A DNA stretch of 64,000 bases from Aliivibrio_A sp016764915 (GTDB taxonomy: Bacteria; Pseudomonadota; Gammaproteobacteria; Enterobacterales; Vibrionaceae): assembly GCA_965224595.1 (NCBI GenBank), contig OZ245058.1:2356001-2420000 (forward strand). Reading direction: 5' to 3'. Made by a program: the position numbers and the translations under genes. Below, one piece after another: positions 38,955 through 47,953 of this stretch (position 1 is the stretch's first letter; each line of letters opens with the position of its first letter). The notes under the pieces were generated by a model, which was not told the origin of the DNA, made no database searches, and was given only the letters and a program-made list of their open reading frames with translations.

Positions 38955-39514
38955 GCCTATCGAGGCTACTCTTTGTTTTATTGCTTTCAGTAGCAAGTTG
39001 GTCTGGATACTATTTGTATGATAAAAATAGTCAACCAGACAAACAAATAGCGCCAGATAAAGAGTTGCCGATTTTTACTGGTGGTAATTTAACCAATACC
39101 AGCTTTAATGAGAGCGGCATTCGTAACTACCGAGTCTATTCAACGCATTTAGAGTATTTTTCGCAAAGTGGAGACACGAAATTCACTCTGCCTATTTTTA
39201 CCGTATTTAGAGAGGGTGACACCGAAGAGTGGCGCATTACCTCTAATCAAGCAACACTAAATAAAAACAATGAGTTGCTAATGGAAGGGAATGTAGTTGT
39301 TCATAACTTACTGCCAAATGCCACCTTTACCACCATGAAAACAGAGAGCTTACAGCTTGAGTTAATCACAAAAGATTTTATGACCGAAGAGGATGTATTT
39401 CTTGTCGGTCCTATGTTTGAAACTATGGGTCACTCAATGAGAGGCAATTTTGATAGCAACAATGCTGAACTGTATAACAGTGTACAAGGTAGATATGAAG
39501 CTGCAAAAAATTAG
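38951..39514 (+). CDS. lptC: LPS transport protein LptC
   Basis: 187 residues (E. coli 191). A single N-terminal membrane helix (LLFVLLLSVASWSGYYLY) and a periplasmic beta-jellyroll (IFTGGNLTNTSFNESGIRNY onward). It receives LPS from LptB2FG and hands it to LptA. The start overlaps kdsC by ATGA. Confidence 0.94.
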   Translation: MSLSRLLFVLLLSVASWSGYYLYDKNSQPDKQIAPDKELPIFTGGNLTNTSFNESGIRNYRVYSTHLEYFSQSGDTKFTLPIFTVFREGDTEEWRITSNQATLNKNNELLMEGNVVVHNLLPNATFTTMKTESLQLELITKDFMTEEDVFLVGPMFETMGHSMRGNFDSNNAELYNSVQGRYEAAKN

Positions 39515-39998
39515 TTTAATTGTCTGTTTATGCTTAACTTCGCTCAGTAGTTGGGCTCTAAGCACAGATACAGAACAACCAATATATATTGATTCTGACA
39601 CTCAAAATTTTGATATGAAATCAAATCGTGTCACTTTCACTGGCGACGTGACCTTAAAACAAGGCAGCATCAATATCTGGGCTGATAAATTGATTGTTAT
39701 TCGACCTAATGGTTCAGAGGGGCGAGAAATATTAGAGGCTTACGGAAAACCTGCACGATTCTCACAACAGACTGATGACGGTAAGACCTTAAAGGGACAC
39801 GCACTAAAGCTACGCTACGAAATTGAAAAAGATTTCCTATTGATGACCCGTGAAGCTCAGATATCTCAAGATGACAGCACGATTCAAGGGGATGTGATCA
39901 CTTATCATATTGGCACACAAAAATTGATTGCCAATAGCAGTGAAACGAAGCGTGTTACTACAGTGCTACAACCTAGTCAGCTGAACAAAAAAGAATAA
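39495..39998 (+). CDS. lptA: LPS transport periplasmic protein LptA
   Basis: 167-168 residues (E. coli 185). A signal peptide (MKLQKISLIVCLCLTSLSSWA) precedes an OstA/jellyroll domain (IDSDTQNFDMKSNRVTFTGD; INIWADKLIV). It forms the periplasmic bridge to LptDE. The frame opens at 39450, but ATG 39495, within the 3' end of lptC and with AAGGT upstream, starts the signal peptide. Confidence 0.94.
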   Translation: MKLQKISLIVCLCLTSLSSWALSTDTEQPIYIDSDTQNFDMKSNRVTFTGDVTLKQGSINIWADKLIVIRPNGSEGREILEAYGKPARFSQQTDDGKTLKGHALKLRYEIEKDFLLMTREAQISQDDSTIQGDVITYHIGTQKLIANSSETKRVTTVLQPSQLNKKE

Positions 39999-40000
39999 TT

Positions 40001-40726
40001 ATGTCTATATTAAAAGCGGAACATCTTGCAAAAACCTACAGTGGGCGCAAAGTCGTATCAGACGTAAGTTTACAAGTAGAATCAGGTAAAATTGTAGGTT
40101 TGCTCGGCCCCAATGGCGCAGGAAAAACCACCTCTTTTTACATGATTGTAGGGTTGGTTGCTCGTGATGAAGGAACCATAAGCATTGATGGTGAAGACAT
40201 TAGTCTTCAACCTATGCACAAACGATCAAAGATGGGCATTGGTTATCTACCTCAAGAGGCTTCAATTTTTAGAAAGCTCTCTGTATACGACAACATCATG
40301 GCCGTTCTTCAAACTCGTAACGACATAACCAAAACAGAAAAACAAGACAAACTTGAAGAGCTATTGGATGAATTTAATATCCAGCATATTCGCAACAGTA
40401 AAGGTATGGCGTTATCAGGTGGTGAACGCCGTCGTGTAGAGATTGCTCGCGCTCTTGCGGCTAATCCCAAATTTATTTTACTCGATGAGCCGTTTGCAGG
40501 GGTTGATCCAATATCAGTCATTGATATAAAAAAGATCATAGAACATTTGCGAGATCGCGGTTTAGGCGTTTTAATTACTGACCATAATGTTCGAGAAACA
40601 CTGGATGTTTGTGAACACGCTTACATCGTTAGTCAGGGCCATTTGATCGCTAATGGCACTCCTGAAGAGGTTCTTAATGATGAGCATGTTAAACGTGTCT
40701 ACTTAGGTGACCAGTTCAAACTCTAG
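40001..40726 (+). CDS. lptB: LPS export ATPase LptB
   Basis: 241 residues (E. coli 241). ABC ATPase with Walker A GPNGAGKTT (36-44), Q-loop GYLPQE, signature LSGGERRRVE, Walker B FILLDEPFAGVD and switch His in ITDHN. It powers LptFG, which are encoded at 12.3-14.5 kb in this window. It follows lptA by 2 bp. Confidence 0.97.
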   Translation: MSILKAEHLAKTYSGRKVVSDVSLQVESGKIVGLLGPNGAGKTTSFYMIVGLVARDEGTISIDGEDISLQPMHKRSKMGIGYLPQEASIFRKLSVYDNIMAVLQTRNDITKTEKQDKLEELLDEFNIQHIRNSKGMALSGGERRRVEIARALAANPKFILLDEPFAGVDPISVIDIKKIIEHLRDRGLGVLITDHNVRETLDVCEHAYIVSQGHLIANGTPEEVLNDEHVKRVYLGDQFKL

Positions 40727-40815
40727 TAATTAAAATCGAACAATAGTCGTGATTTGATTTATTATGAGTTCAATTAGCAGTGCGATAATTGATAATAACA
40801 AGGTACGCAATATAA

Positions 40816-42306
40816 ATGAAACCAACTCTTCAGCTCAAGCTAGGTCAACAATTAGCGATGACGCCTCAACTGCAGCAAGCCATTCGCTTACTGCAACTTT
40901 CTTCGCTGGAACTTCAACAAGAGATTCAAGACGCATTGGACTCAAATCCTTTACTTGAAGTAGAAGAAGATAGCCAAGAGACATCAACAACACCTGAAGA
41001 TGCGAACAAAACACAAGATGAGAACAGTATTGAAGAGAGTTCAGCAACAGCGGAAGCTACCAGTGAGCCTGAACAAATTGACAGTGCTGATGCCTTAGAA
41101 AAAAACGACATAGGTGATGACCTTCCTATCGATACTACATGGGAAGATGTATATAGTGCCAATACTGGCAGCACTGGCATTTCCATTGATGACGAAATGC
41201 CCATCTATCAAGGTGAAACTACTCAGAGTCTTCAAGATTATCTGATGTGGCAGGTCCACTTAACACCATTTAGTGATATAGACCTATCTATTGCCATTGC
41301 TATCGTTGATGCTATAGATGATAACGGTTACCTCACCATAAGCGCTGACGATATTCTTGAAAGCATGGGCTCTGAAGAAGTTGAGCTCGATGAGGTTGAA
41401 GTCGTCATTAAACGTGTGCAACAATTTGATCCCTTAAGTGTTGGTTCAAGAAGCTTAAAAGAGTGTTTGTTGCTGCAACTAGTTACCTACCCACCAGATA
41501 CCCCTTGGCTAACAGAAACCCAATCCATCATTAAACATCATATCGCACTTCTTGGTAATAGAGATTACCGTCAATTAGCAAAAGAAACTAAGCTTAAAGA
41601 AGCTGAGCTGAAACATGTGATGTCGTTAATCCACAGTCTTGACCCAAGGCCTGGCAATAACATCGCTCACGGCGATACCGAATATGTTATTCCTGATGTC
41701 ACTGTAGTTAAAGATAACGGCAAGTGGGTAGTCAACATTAACCCAGATAGTGCACCAAAATTGAAGGTGAATGCCCAATATGCAGCATTAGGAAAAAGCA
41801 CTCGAAACAGCGCAGATGGTCACTTTATTAAAACAAACTTGCAAGAAGCGAAATGGTTAATCAAGAGTTTAGAAAGCCGTAATGAGACATTATTAAAAGT
41901 TGCTCGTTGCATCGTTGAACAACAACAAGCATTCTTCGAGCTTGGTGAAGAGGCGATGAAACCGATGGTATTAAATGATATTGCTCTTGCCGTCGAGATG
42001 CATGAGTCAACAATTTCTCGAGTAACAACGCAAAAATTCATGCATACTCCACGTGGTATTTTTGAATTGAAGTATTTCTTTTCAAGCCATGTGAGCACTG
42101 ATAACGGTGGTGAGTGTTCTTCTACCGCCATTAGAGCATTAGTTAAAAAACTGGTTTCCGCTGAGAATCAAGCGAAACCATTAAGTGATAGCAAAATCAC
42201 AGCTCTATTAGCAGAACAAGGTATTATGGTGGCAAGGCGTACTATCGCTAAGTACAGGGAATCTCTTGGGATTCCGCCATCAAATCAGCGTAAGCAGCTA
42301 CTGTAG
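40816..42306 (+). CDS. rpoN: RNA polymerase sigma-54 factor
   Basis: 496 residues. Gln-rich activator-interacting region I (LKLGQQLAMTPQLQQAIRLL, ~6-45), an acidic low-complexity region II (~55-115), a core-binding region, a helix-turn-helix and the RpoN box ARRTIAKYRE (~477-486; the usual Val is Ile). It directs transcription from -24/-12 promoters, in vibrios including flagellar and nitrogen genes. It lies 89 bp after lptB and upstream of hpf-ptsN, as in E. coli. Confidence 0.97.
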   Translation: MKPTLQLKLGQQLAMTPQLQQAIRLLQLSSLELQQEIQDALDSNPLLEVEEDSQETSTTPEDANKTQDENSIEESSATAEATSEPEQIDSADALEKNDIGDDLPIDTTWEDVYSANTGSTGISIDDEMPIYQGETTQSLQDYLMWQVHLTPFSDIDLSIAIAIVDAIDDNGYLTISADDILESMGSEEVELDEVEVVIKRVQQFDPLSVGSRSLKECLLLQLVTYPPDTPWLTETQSIIKHHIALLGNRDYRQLAKETKLKEAELKHVMSLIHSLDPRPGNNIAHGDTEYVIPDVTVVKDNGKWVVNINPDSAPKLKVNAQYAALGKSTRNSADGHFIKTNLQEAKWLIKSLESRNETLLKVARCIVEQQQAFFELGEEAMKPMVLNDIALAVEMHESTISRVTTQKFMHTPRGIFELKYFFSSHVSTDNGGECSSTAIRALVKKLVSAENQAKPLSDSKITALLAEQGIMVARRTIAKYRESLGIPPSNQRKQLL

Positions 42307-42331
42307 CGAAACACAACTGAAGGAAGAGTCT

Positions 42332-42619
42332 ATGCAAATTAACTTAACCGGCCAACACATTGAACTTACCGAAGCATTACATGACAGTGTAAATTCTAAA
42401 TTTAAAAAATTAGATCGTTTCTTTGAGCATATCAATAATGCTCATGTAGTTTTGAAAGTAGAAAAAGATCAACAGATCGCTGAAGCTACTCTCCATGTGA
42501 ATCAGGGTGAAATACACGCCTCTTCAGTTTCAGACAATATGTATGCAGCCATTGATAGCTTGATTGATAAGCTCGTACGCCAACTCAATAAACATAAAGA
42601 AAAGCTAAGTAACCATTAA
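42332..42619 (+). CDS. hpf: Ribosome hibernation promoting factor, short form
   Basis: 95 residues, the short HPF type (MQINLTGQHIELTEALHDSV; the basic FKKLDRFFEH). It binds the 30S decoding centre and supports 100S dimers in stationary phase. ATG 42332 with GAAGGAAG is the start; the frame opens earlier inside rpoN. It precedes ptsN by 2 bp. Confidence 0.95.
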   Translation: MQINLTGQHIELTEALHDSVNSKFKKLDRFFEHINNAHVVLKVEKDQQIAEATLHVNQGEIHASSVSDNMYAAIDSLIDKLVRQLNKHKEKLSNH

Positions 42620-42621
42620 TC

Positions 42622-43119
42622 ATGCAAATAAACCAAGTATTAACATTGGGCTGCACCAAAAGCGCAGTCCAATGTAGCAGTAAGAAACGAGCCCTTGAAT
42701 TAATTAGTCAACTTGCTGCTGCAGAGCTTGGTGATAATGAAAAAGATCTCTTCGATTGTCTACTCATCAGAGAAAAGATGGGCAGTACCGGCATCGGCAA
42801 TGGTATCGCCATTCCTCATGGACGAATATTCAATAGTGAACAAGCTGTTGCGGTATTAATTCAATGCAAAGAACCGATTGGATTTGACGCTATCGACAAC
42901 ACGCCCGTTGATATTCTGTTTGCACTGCTTGTTCCAGACTCTCAATGTAAAGAACACCTAAAAACCTTATCAACAATAGCAGAGCGATTGAGTGATAAGA
43001 GAGTCCTTAAGCAGTTAAGAGCCGCAAAGGATGATCAACAACTTTATAATATTATGGCTGGAGAGCCCGCAAACAATGAACCTCTAGTTAACACTCAATC
43101 CACCGATAAAATGGGTTAG
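42622..43119 (+). CDS. ptsN: PTS IIA-like nitrogen regulatory protein
   Basis: 165 residues. EIIA-Ntr fold with phosphoacceptor His66 in IAIPHGR. It is the end point of the PtsP-NPr-PtsN phosphorelay, which controls K+ transport and other targets according to nitrogen state. It stands 6 bp before rapZ and with npr downstream. Confidence 0.96.
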   Translation: MQINQVLTLGCTKSAVQCSSKKRALELISQLAAAELGDNEKDLFDCLLIREKMGSTGIGNGIAIPHGRIFNSEQAVAVLIQCKEPIGFDAIDNTPVDILFALLVPDSQCKEHLKTLSTIAERLSDKRVLKQLRAAKDDQQLYNIMAGEPANNEPLVNTQSTDKMG

Positions 43120-43125
43120 ATCATC

Positions 43126-43986
43126 ATGAAATTAATGGTAGTAAGTGGCTGTTCTGGTGCAGGAAAATCAGTGGCTCTGAGAGTTTTTGAAGATCTTGGC
43201 TACTACTGCGTTGATAATTTACCCGTAAATTTATTTGATCAATTTATTGATTCAATCAGTGAGAGCGGGCAAAACGTAGCCGTTAGTATTGATATTCGAA
43301 ATTTGCCGAAAGATCCGACCTCATTGCAAACAACCTTAAATAAACTTGATGCACTGCACGATCTAAATGTCATTTTCCTTGATGCTGATAAAAAAGAGCT
43401 GGTTAAAAGATACAGCGAAACGCGAAGACTCCACCCACTTTCGCAAAGCAGCCAAAAGAATGCCGTTTCACTCGAACAAGCAGTAGAACTAGAAAAAAAG
43501 ATATTGTCGCAGCTTAAAGGCAATTCAGATCTTGTTCTTGATACGACTTCCCTCTCTATTCATGATTTAAGTGAAACACTTCGTTCACGGGTCTTAGGTC
43601 AAGAGTCAAAAGAGTTGGTCATGGTATTTGAATCTTTTGGTTTCAAATATGGTATTCCCACCGATGCTGATTATGTGTTTGATGTGCGATTTTTACCTAA
43701 CCCTCATTGGGAGCCGACACTGAGAGCAATGACAGGATTAGATAGACCCGTTCAAGAATATCTGGCCAGCTTTGATGAAGTGAATAAGTTACAATCACAA
43801 ATTCAAAGTTTCTTCGAAAGTTGGCTACCTGCCTTAGAAAAAAACAACCGCAGTTATTTAACTGTCGCCATTGGCTGCACAGGCGGACAACATCGCTCTG
43901 TCTACATTACTCAACAACTGGCTAACTTCTTTAAGAGCCAAGGCAAACAAGTTCAAGTTCGTCACAAGACATTAGAAAGACGATAA
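43126..43986 (+). CDS. rapZ: RNase adapter protein RapZ
   Basis: 286 residues (E. coli 284). Walker A GCSGAGKS (8-15), a Walker B-like FLDADKKELVKRYSETRRLHPL, and the C-terminal GCTGGQHRSVYI motif. In E. coli it binds GlcN6P and guides RNase E to the sRNA GlmZ, controlling glmS. It could link to the rraB gene of this window through RNase E. Confidence 0.96.
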   Translation: MKLMVVSGCSGAGKSVALRVFEDLGYYCVDNLPVNLFDQFIDSISESGQNVAVSIDIRNLPKDPTSLQTTLNKLDALHDLNVIFLDADKKELVKRYSETRRLHPLSQSSQKNAVSLEQAVELEKKILSQLKGNSDLVLDTTSLSIHDLSETLRSRVLGQESKELVMVFESFGFKYGIPTDADYVFDVRFLPNPHWEPTLRAMTGLDRPVQEYLASFDEVNKLQSQIQSFFESWLPALEKNNRSYLTVAIGCTGGQHRSVYITQQLANFFKSQGKQVQVRHKTLERR

Positions 43987-44008
43987 TCACTATAGTAGTA
44001 GACATAAA

Positions 44009-44287
44009 ATGAAAAATATCACTCATAAAAATGTACTGATTCGCAATCGTTTAGGATTGCATGCTAGAGCCGCAGTCAAGCTGGTCGAATTGGCCCAAAG
44101 CTTTGAGGCTAGCGTCACTATCCAAAGTGAGAACAAAGAGGCAACAGCAGAGAGCGTAATGGGTCTACTAATGCTAGAGTCAGCTCAAGGACAACATGTC
44201 GATGTCAAAGCGACTGGACCCGAGGCAGAGACGGCTCTCAATGCCATATGTCAATTAATTGAAGATGGCTTTGACGAAGAAAGTTAA
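44009..44287 (+). CDS. ptsO: Nitrogen phosphocarrier protein NPr
   Basis: 92 residues (E. coli NPr 90). HPr-family with active-site His18 in NRLGLHARAAV and the regulatory Ser-containing ESVMGLLMLE. It carries phosphate from PtsP to PtsN. It is the last gene of the kds-lpt-rpoN cluster, 22 bp after rapZ. Confidence 0.95.
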   Translation: MKNITHKNVLIRNRLGLHARAAVKLVELAQSFEASVTIQSENKEATAESVMGLLMLESAQGQHVDVKATGPEAETALNAICQLIEDGFDEES

Positions 44288-44399
44288 AAAACAATTCATT
44301 CGCTTTTATTAACGGTTTAGTTATTGAGTCATAGCAAAATCACTTACACGTTGCTCTGATTTGCGTTACTATTCAGCGCATTGAATAGGAGGCGAGCCT

Positions 44400-45755
44400 A
44401 TGGCAGAGCAACAAGAATTCGACCAAACCCATCAAACACTTCAAGATGTATCAAACGCACTAGAAAACGGGATGTTTGTCCATGTAAGGCGTCAGCTTTT
44501 AGACATGGAACCCGAGGATATTGCACATTTATTAGAAGCTTCTCCTCGAAAAAGCCGTGATGTTTTATGGCAACTGACCGATCCTGAAGATTATGGTGAG
44601 ATCCTTGATGAACTGTCTGAGGATGTCAAAGATGGTATTGTTTCTCAAATGGCTCCAGAGAAACTTGCAGAAGCAACTGAAGGCATGGAGACTGATGATG
44701 TTGCCTATGTCTTAAGAAGTCTTCCTGATGATGTATCTCGTGAAGTCCTTGACCAAATGGACTCCATTGATCGTGATCGAGTAGAAACCGCGCTCTCGTA
44801 CACTGAAGATACTGCTGGTAGTATCATGAACATTGATGTCATCACCATCAGAGCGGATGTCGAAGTTGAAGTGGTTTTACGTTACCTTCGAATCCTCGGT
44901 GAACTGCCTGAAGCGACGGATGCTCTGTATGTTATTGACGGAAATAACCGATTAATCGGCCACCTTTCGATTATCTCTTTGGTCACAACACAGCCAGAAA
45001 TCACCGTATTAGATATAATGCAAGATGCCGATGAAGCCATCCCTGTTGATATGGATACGGCGGAAGTCGCCAAACTGTTTGAACGTAGAAACTGGGTCTC
45101 AGCCCCCGTTGTTGATGAACAAGATCACCTCGTCGGACGAATAACCATAGATGATGTTGTTGATGTTATTCGTGAAGATGCTGAGCACACTATGATGAGT
45201 TTGGCGGGTATGGATAATGAAGAGGACACGTTTGCACCTGTCGTTAAATCTGCTCGTAAGAGAAGTGTGTGGTTAGGTGTTAACGTACTTGCAGCCCTCG
45301 CTGCTGCATCCGTTTCCAACATGTTCGAAGCAACTCTTGAACAAATGGCCGCAATTGCAGTGTTAATGACTATTGTGCCATCAATGGGTGGAGTTGCCGG
45401 AAATCAAACGGTCGCACTGGTCATTCGAGGTCTTGCCGTTGGACATATAGGGGACAGTAATCAGCGTTCACTTTTAATCAAAGAGGCATCTATTGGCATC
45501 TTAAATGGCATATTATGGGCATCGATCATCGGTGGCATTGTAGTGATATGGAAAGGAGATGTCACTTTAGGTTTGATCATTGCTGCCGCAATGATGGCGA
45601 ACCTTACCGTAGCCGGTATTGCAGGGGTAAGTATCCCTTTAATGTTAAAGAAATTAAAAATTGACCCCGCGCTTGCGGGAGGAATGGCATTAACTACGAT
45701 CACCGATGTACTTGGCCTTTTTGTCTTCTTAGGTCTCGCCACTATATTTATGTAA
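44400..45755 (+). CDS. mgtE: Magnesium transporter MgtE
   Basis: 451 residues (typical ~450). A cytosolic N domain (superhelical, ~20-130), tandem CBS domains (~135-255), a connecting helix and five membrane helices with the conserved pore stretches VPSMGGVAGNQTVALVIRGL and LTTITDVLGLFVFLGLA. Mg2+ binding between N and CBS domains closes the channel in characterised homologues. A strong AGGAGG site is present. It is separated from ptsO by 112 bp. No Mg riboswitch was recognised in the leader. Confidence 0.95.
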   Translation: MAEQQEFDQTHQTLQDVSNALENGMFVHVRRQLLDMEPEDIAHLLEASPRKSRDVLWQLTDPEDYGEILDELSEDVKDGIVSQMAPEKLAEATEGMETDDVAYVLRSLPDDVSREVLDQMDSIDRDRVETALSYTEDTAGSIMNIDVITIRADVEVEVVLRYLRILGELPEATDALYVIDGNNRLIGHLSIISLVTTQPEITVLDIMQDADEAIPVDMDTAEVAKLFERRNWVSAPVVDEQDHLVGRITIDDVVDVIREDAEHTMMSLAGMDNEEDTFAPVVKSARKRSVWLGVNVLAALAAASVSNMFEATLEQMAAIAVLMTIVPSMGGVAGNQTVALVIRGLAVGHIGDSNQRSLLIKEASIGILNGILWASIIGGIVVIWKGDVTLGLIIAAAMMANLTVAGIAGVSIPLMLKKLKIDPALAGGMALTTITDVLGLFVFLGLATIFM

Positions 45756-45803
45756 CAAGCTAAACACAGTGATGTAAAAGCTAAACGCGTTATAACTCCC
45801 GAT

Positions 45804-45837
45804 AAAAAACCGAAGCACTTCAATGCTTCGGTTTTTT
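45804..45837. terminator. Bidirectional terminator mgtE/pmbA
   Basis: A perfect 14-bp stem AAAAAACCGAAGCA/TGCTTCGGTTTTTT with a 6-nt loop, giving T-runs on both strands between convergent genes. Confidence 0.93.
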
Positions 45838-45866
45838 ATTATTCATTGTCAATTAACGAGAAATAT

Positions 45867-47210
45867 CTATTCACCAGCAATTTTCATTTTCTCTATCAAA
45901 ATAGAGCCAGTTTTAATTTGTGAACGTGTCTCAACATCAGAGCCGACAGCCACGATTTGATTAAACATATTACTCAGATTTCCAGCAATGGTTATCTCGG
46001 TAACTGGATATTGAATTTCACCATTTTCAACCCAAAAACCAGCAGCACCACGAGAGTAATCACCCGTGACCGTATTTACCCCTTGCCCCATGAGTTCAGT
46101 CACTAATAGGCCTTTGTCCATCAGTTTCAACATCTGTTCGAAGTTCTGCCCGGTTGATTTCACAAACCAGTTATGGATACCACCAGCGTGCCCAGTTGGC
46201 TGCATGTTTAGTTTACGCGCCGCATAACTGGTCATCAGATAAGTTGCCAATACACCATCAGTAATGATCTCTCTATCTTGGGTTATTAATCCTTCGCTAT
46301 CAAATGGGCTGCTGGCTAAGCTTTTGAGTATGTGCGGGCGCTCACTTACGTTAAACCAATCAGGAAATATTTTCTCATTCAGTTTATCCAGTAAAAAAGT
46401 CGATTTACGGTATAGATTAGCACCACTGATCCCCATCACAAGATGACCCAATAACCCGGTAGCAACATCGGCAGAAAACATCACAGGGACTTCCATCGTG
46501 CTGAGTTTTTTTGCATCTAAACGGCTGATGGTTCTTTTGGCAGCGTCAATGCCTACCACTTCAGGTTTCCATAGATCATCACGATGGCGAGCAACGGAAT
46601 AGCTGTAATCTCGTTCCATATTGCCATTTTTGTCAGCCGCAATAACACAACAACTTACACTATGTCGGCTTGAAGCAAAACTGCCTAACATACCATGACT
46701 GTTACCGTAGACCTTGACACCATAATGACTGTCGTAACTGGCACCATCACTCTGTTTAATTTTATCACTAAATGACAGTGCTGCCTGTTCGGCCTCTATG
46801 GCAATTTTTGCTGCGTAGTCAGGCTCTGGCTCATCAGGGTGAAATAGGTCTAAATCTGGAAACTCATAAGCCATCAGTTCTTTAGGTGCAGGACCTGAAA
46901 ACGGGTCTTGTGACGTATATTGAGCGATATCTAATGCAGCATTGACGGTTTGTTTGATTGCTTCATCACTTAAATCAGAAGTTGAAGCGCTTCCTTTTCT
47001 TTGATTACAATAAACGGTAATTCCTAACGCTCCATCACTATTAAATTCAACATTCTCTACTTCACATTCATGTGTTGATACACTGATGCCTGTTGTTTTT
47101 GTAATAGCGACTTCAGCAGCATCTGACTTAGCGCCAGCCATCTCTAATGCTTTTGCTACTGCTGTTTCTAATTCAGCTCGTTGACGAGTTACTTGCTCGA
47201 TTACGTTCAT
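45867..47210 (-). CDS. pmbA: Metalloprotease PmbA (TldE)
   Basis: 447 residues (E. coli 450). TldD/PmbA family: N-terminal EMAGAKSDAAEVAITKTTGI, VTGDYSRGAAGFWVENGEI near the C-terminus. It forms the heterodimeric TldD/TldE protease, in which TldD carries the zinc site and PmbA lacks HEXXH. Known roles: microcin B17 maturation and CcdA degradation. tldD is 0.7 kb away in the same direction, with yjgA between them on the other strand. Confidence 0.95.
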   Translation of the reverse strand: MNVIEQVTRQRAELETAVAKALEMAGAKSDAAEVAITKTTGISVSTHECEVENVEFNSDGALGITVYCNQRKGSASTSDLSDEAIKQTVNAALDIAQYTSQDPFSGPAPKELMAYEFPDLDLFHPDEPEPDYAAKIAIEAEQAALSFSDKIKQSDGASYDSHYGVKVYGNSHGMLGSFASSRHSVSCCVIAADKNGNMERDYSYSVARHRDDLWKPEVVGIDAAKRTISRLDAKKLSTMEVPVMFSADVATGLLGHLVMGISGANLYRKSTFLLDKLNEKIFPDWFNVSERPHILKSLASSPFDSEGLITQDREIITDGVLATYLMTSYAARKLNMQPTGHAGGIHNWFVKSTGQNFEQMLKLMDKGLLVTELMGQGVNTVTGDYSRGAAGFWVENGEIQYPVTEITIAGNLSNMFNQIVAVGSDVETRSQIKTGSILIEKMKIAGE

Positions 47211-47347
47211 AAAACCACTTAAATTATTTCAGATACAATAAGGATAACACCCTATTTGACGAAATAGCGCCCATTTAGTCATGAAACTTGCTAAAATAGT
47301 GCCATAGACCCTTTTATGGGTAATAAACTGTTACGAGAAGAGCAACT

Positions 47348-47869
47348 ATGAGCCGTAAAAACCAAAAAGCACCTTGGGATGAAGAAGAAGAGATCATCTG
47401 GGTGAGTAAAACCGAGATGAAGCATGACATGACCGATTTACAGAAGCTAGGTGAGCAGCTAGTTGCCCTTAATCCGAATACTTTAGCGACTTTTCAGCTA
47501 CCTGAAACTCTTTTTGATGCCGTAGTTGATGCACAACGTTTTAAAAATGAAGCCAAACGTCGCCAACTGCAGCGTATTGGAAAATTAATGCGCTCTCTAG
47601 ACCCAGAGCCGATTCAAGCCGCGTTGGATAAATATCACAACAAGCACTCCCAAGCAACGGTTCAGCTGCATAAAATGGAAGCAATGAGAGACAGAATAGT
47701 AGCGGAAGGTGACTCGGCAATTGAAGTGGTCATGAATCTGCACCCGAACGCAGATCGTCAACGCTTCAGACAGCTTGCCCGTCAAGCAGCAAAAGAGAAA
47801 AAACAAAATAAGCCGCTAAAATCATACCGTGAAATATTTCAGGTTTTAAAAGAGCTGTCAGCTAAGTAG
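47348..47869 (+). CDS. yjgA: Dual-action ribosomal maturation protein DarP
   Basis: 173 residues (E. coli YjgA 183), highly charged and helical, DUF615 family (WVSKTEMKHDMTDLQKLGEQL; DRQRFRQLARQAAKEK). It associates with late 50S assembly intermediates in E. coli. It is divergent from pmbA, the conserved arrangement. Ribosome site GAAGAG. Confidence 0.94.
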   Translation: MSRKNQKAPWDEEEEIIWVSKTEMKHDMTDLQKLGEQLVALNPNTLATFQLPETLFDAVVDAQRFKNEAKRRQLQRIGKLMRSLDPEPIQAALDKYHNKHSQATVQLHKMEAMRDRIVAEGDSAIEVVMNLHPNADRQRFRQLARQAAKEKKQNKPLKSYREIFQVLKELSAK

Positions 47870-47899
47870 TCCACCTTATTTAGGATGGGTCACAAATGT

Positions 47900-47929
47900 A
47901 AAAAAAGAGCGATTCTTCGCTCTTTTTTT
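47900..47929. terminator. Bidirectional terminator yjgA/tldD
   Basis: A perfect 13-bp stem AAAAAAAGAGCGA/TCGCTCTTTTTTT between convergent genes. Confidence 0.92.
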
Positions 47930-47953
47930 ATCGTGCTACCTACCAAATATCAG

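Noticed and set aside
44288..44399. Magnesium riboswitch before mgtE
   Set aside because: The 112-bp leader is short and shows no M-box-like paired structure.
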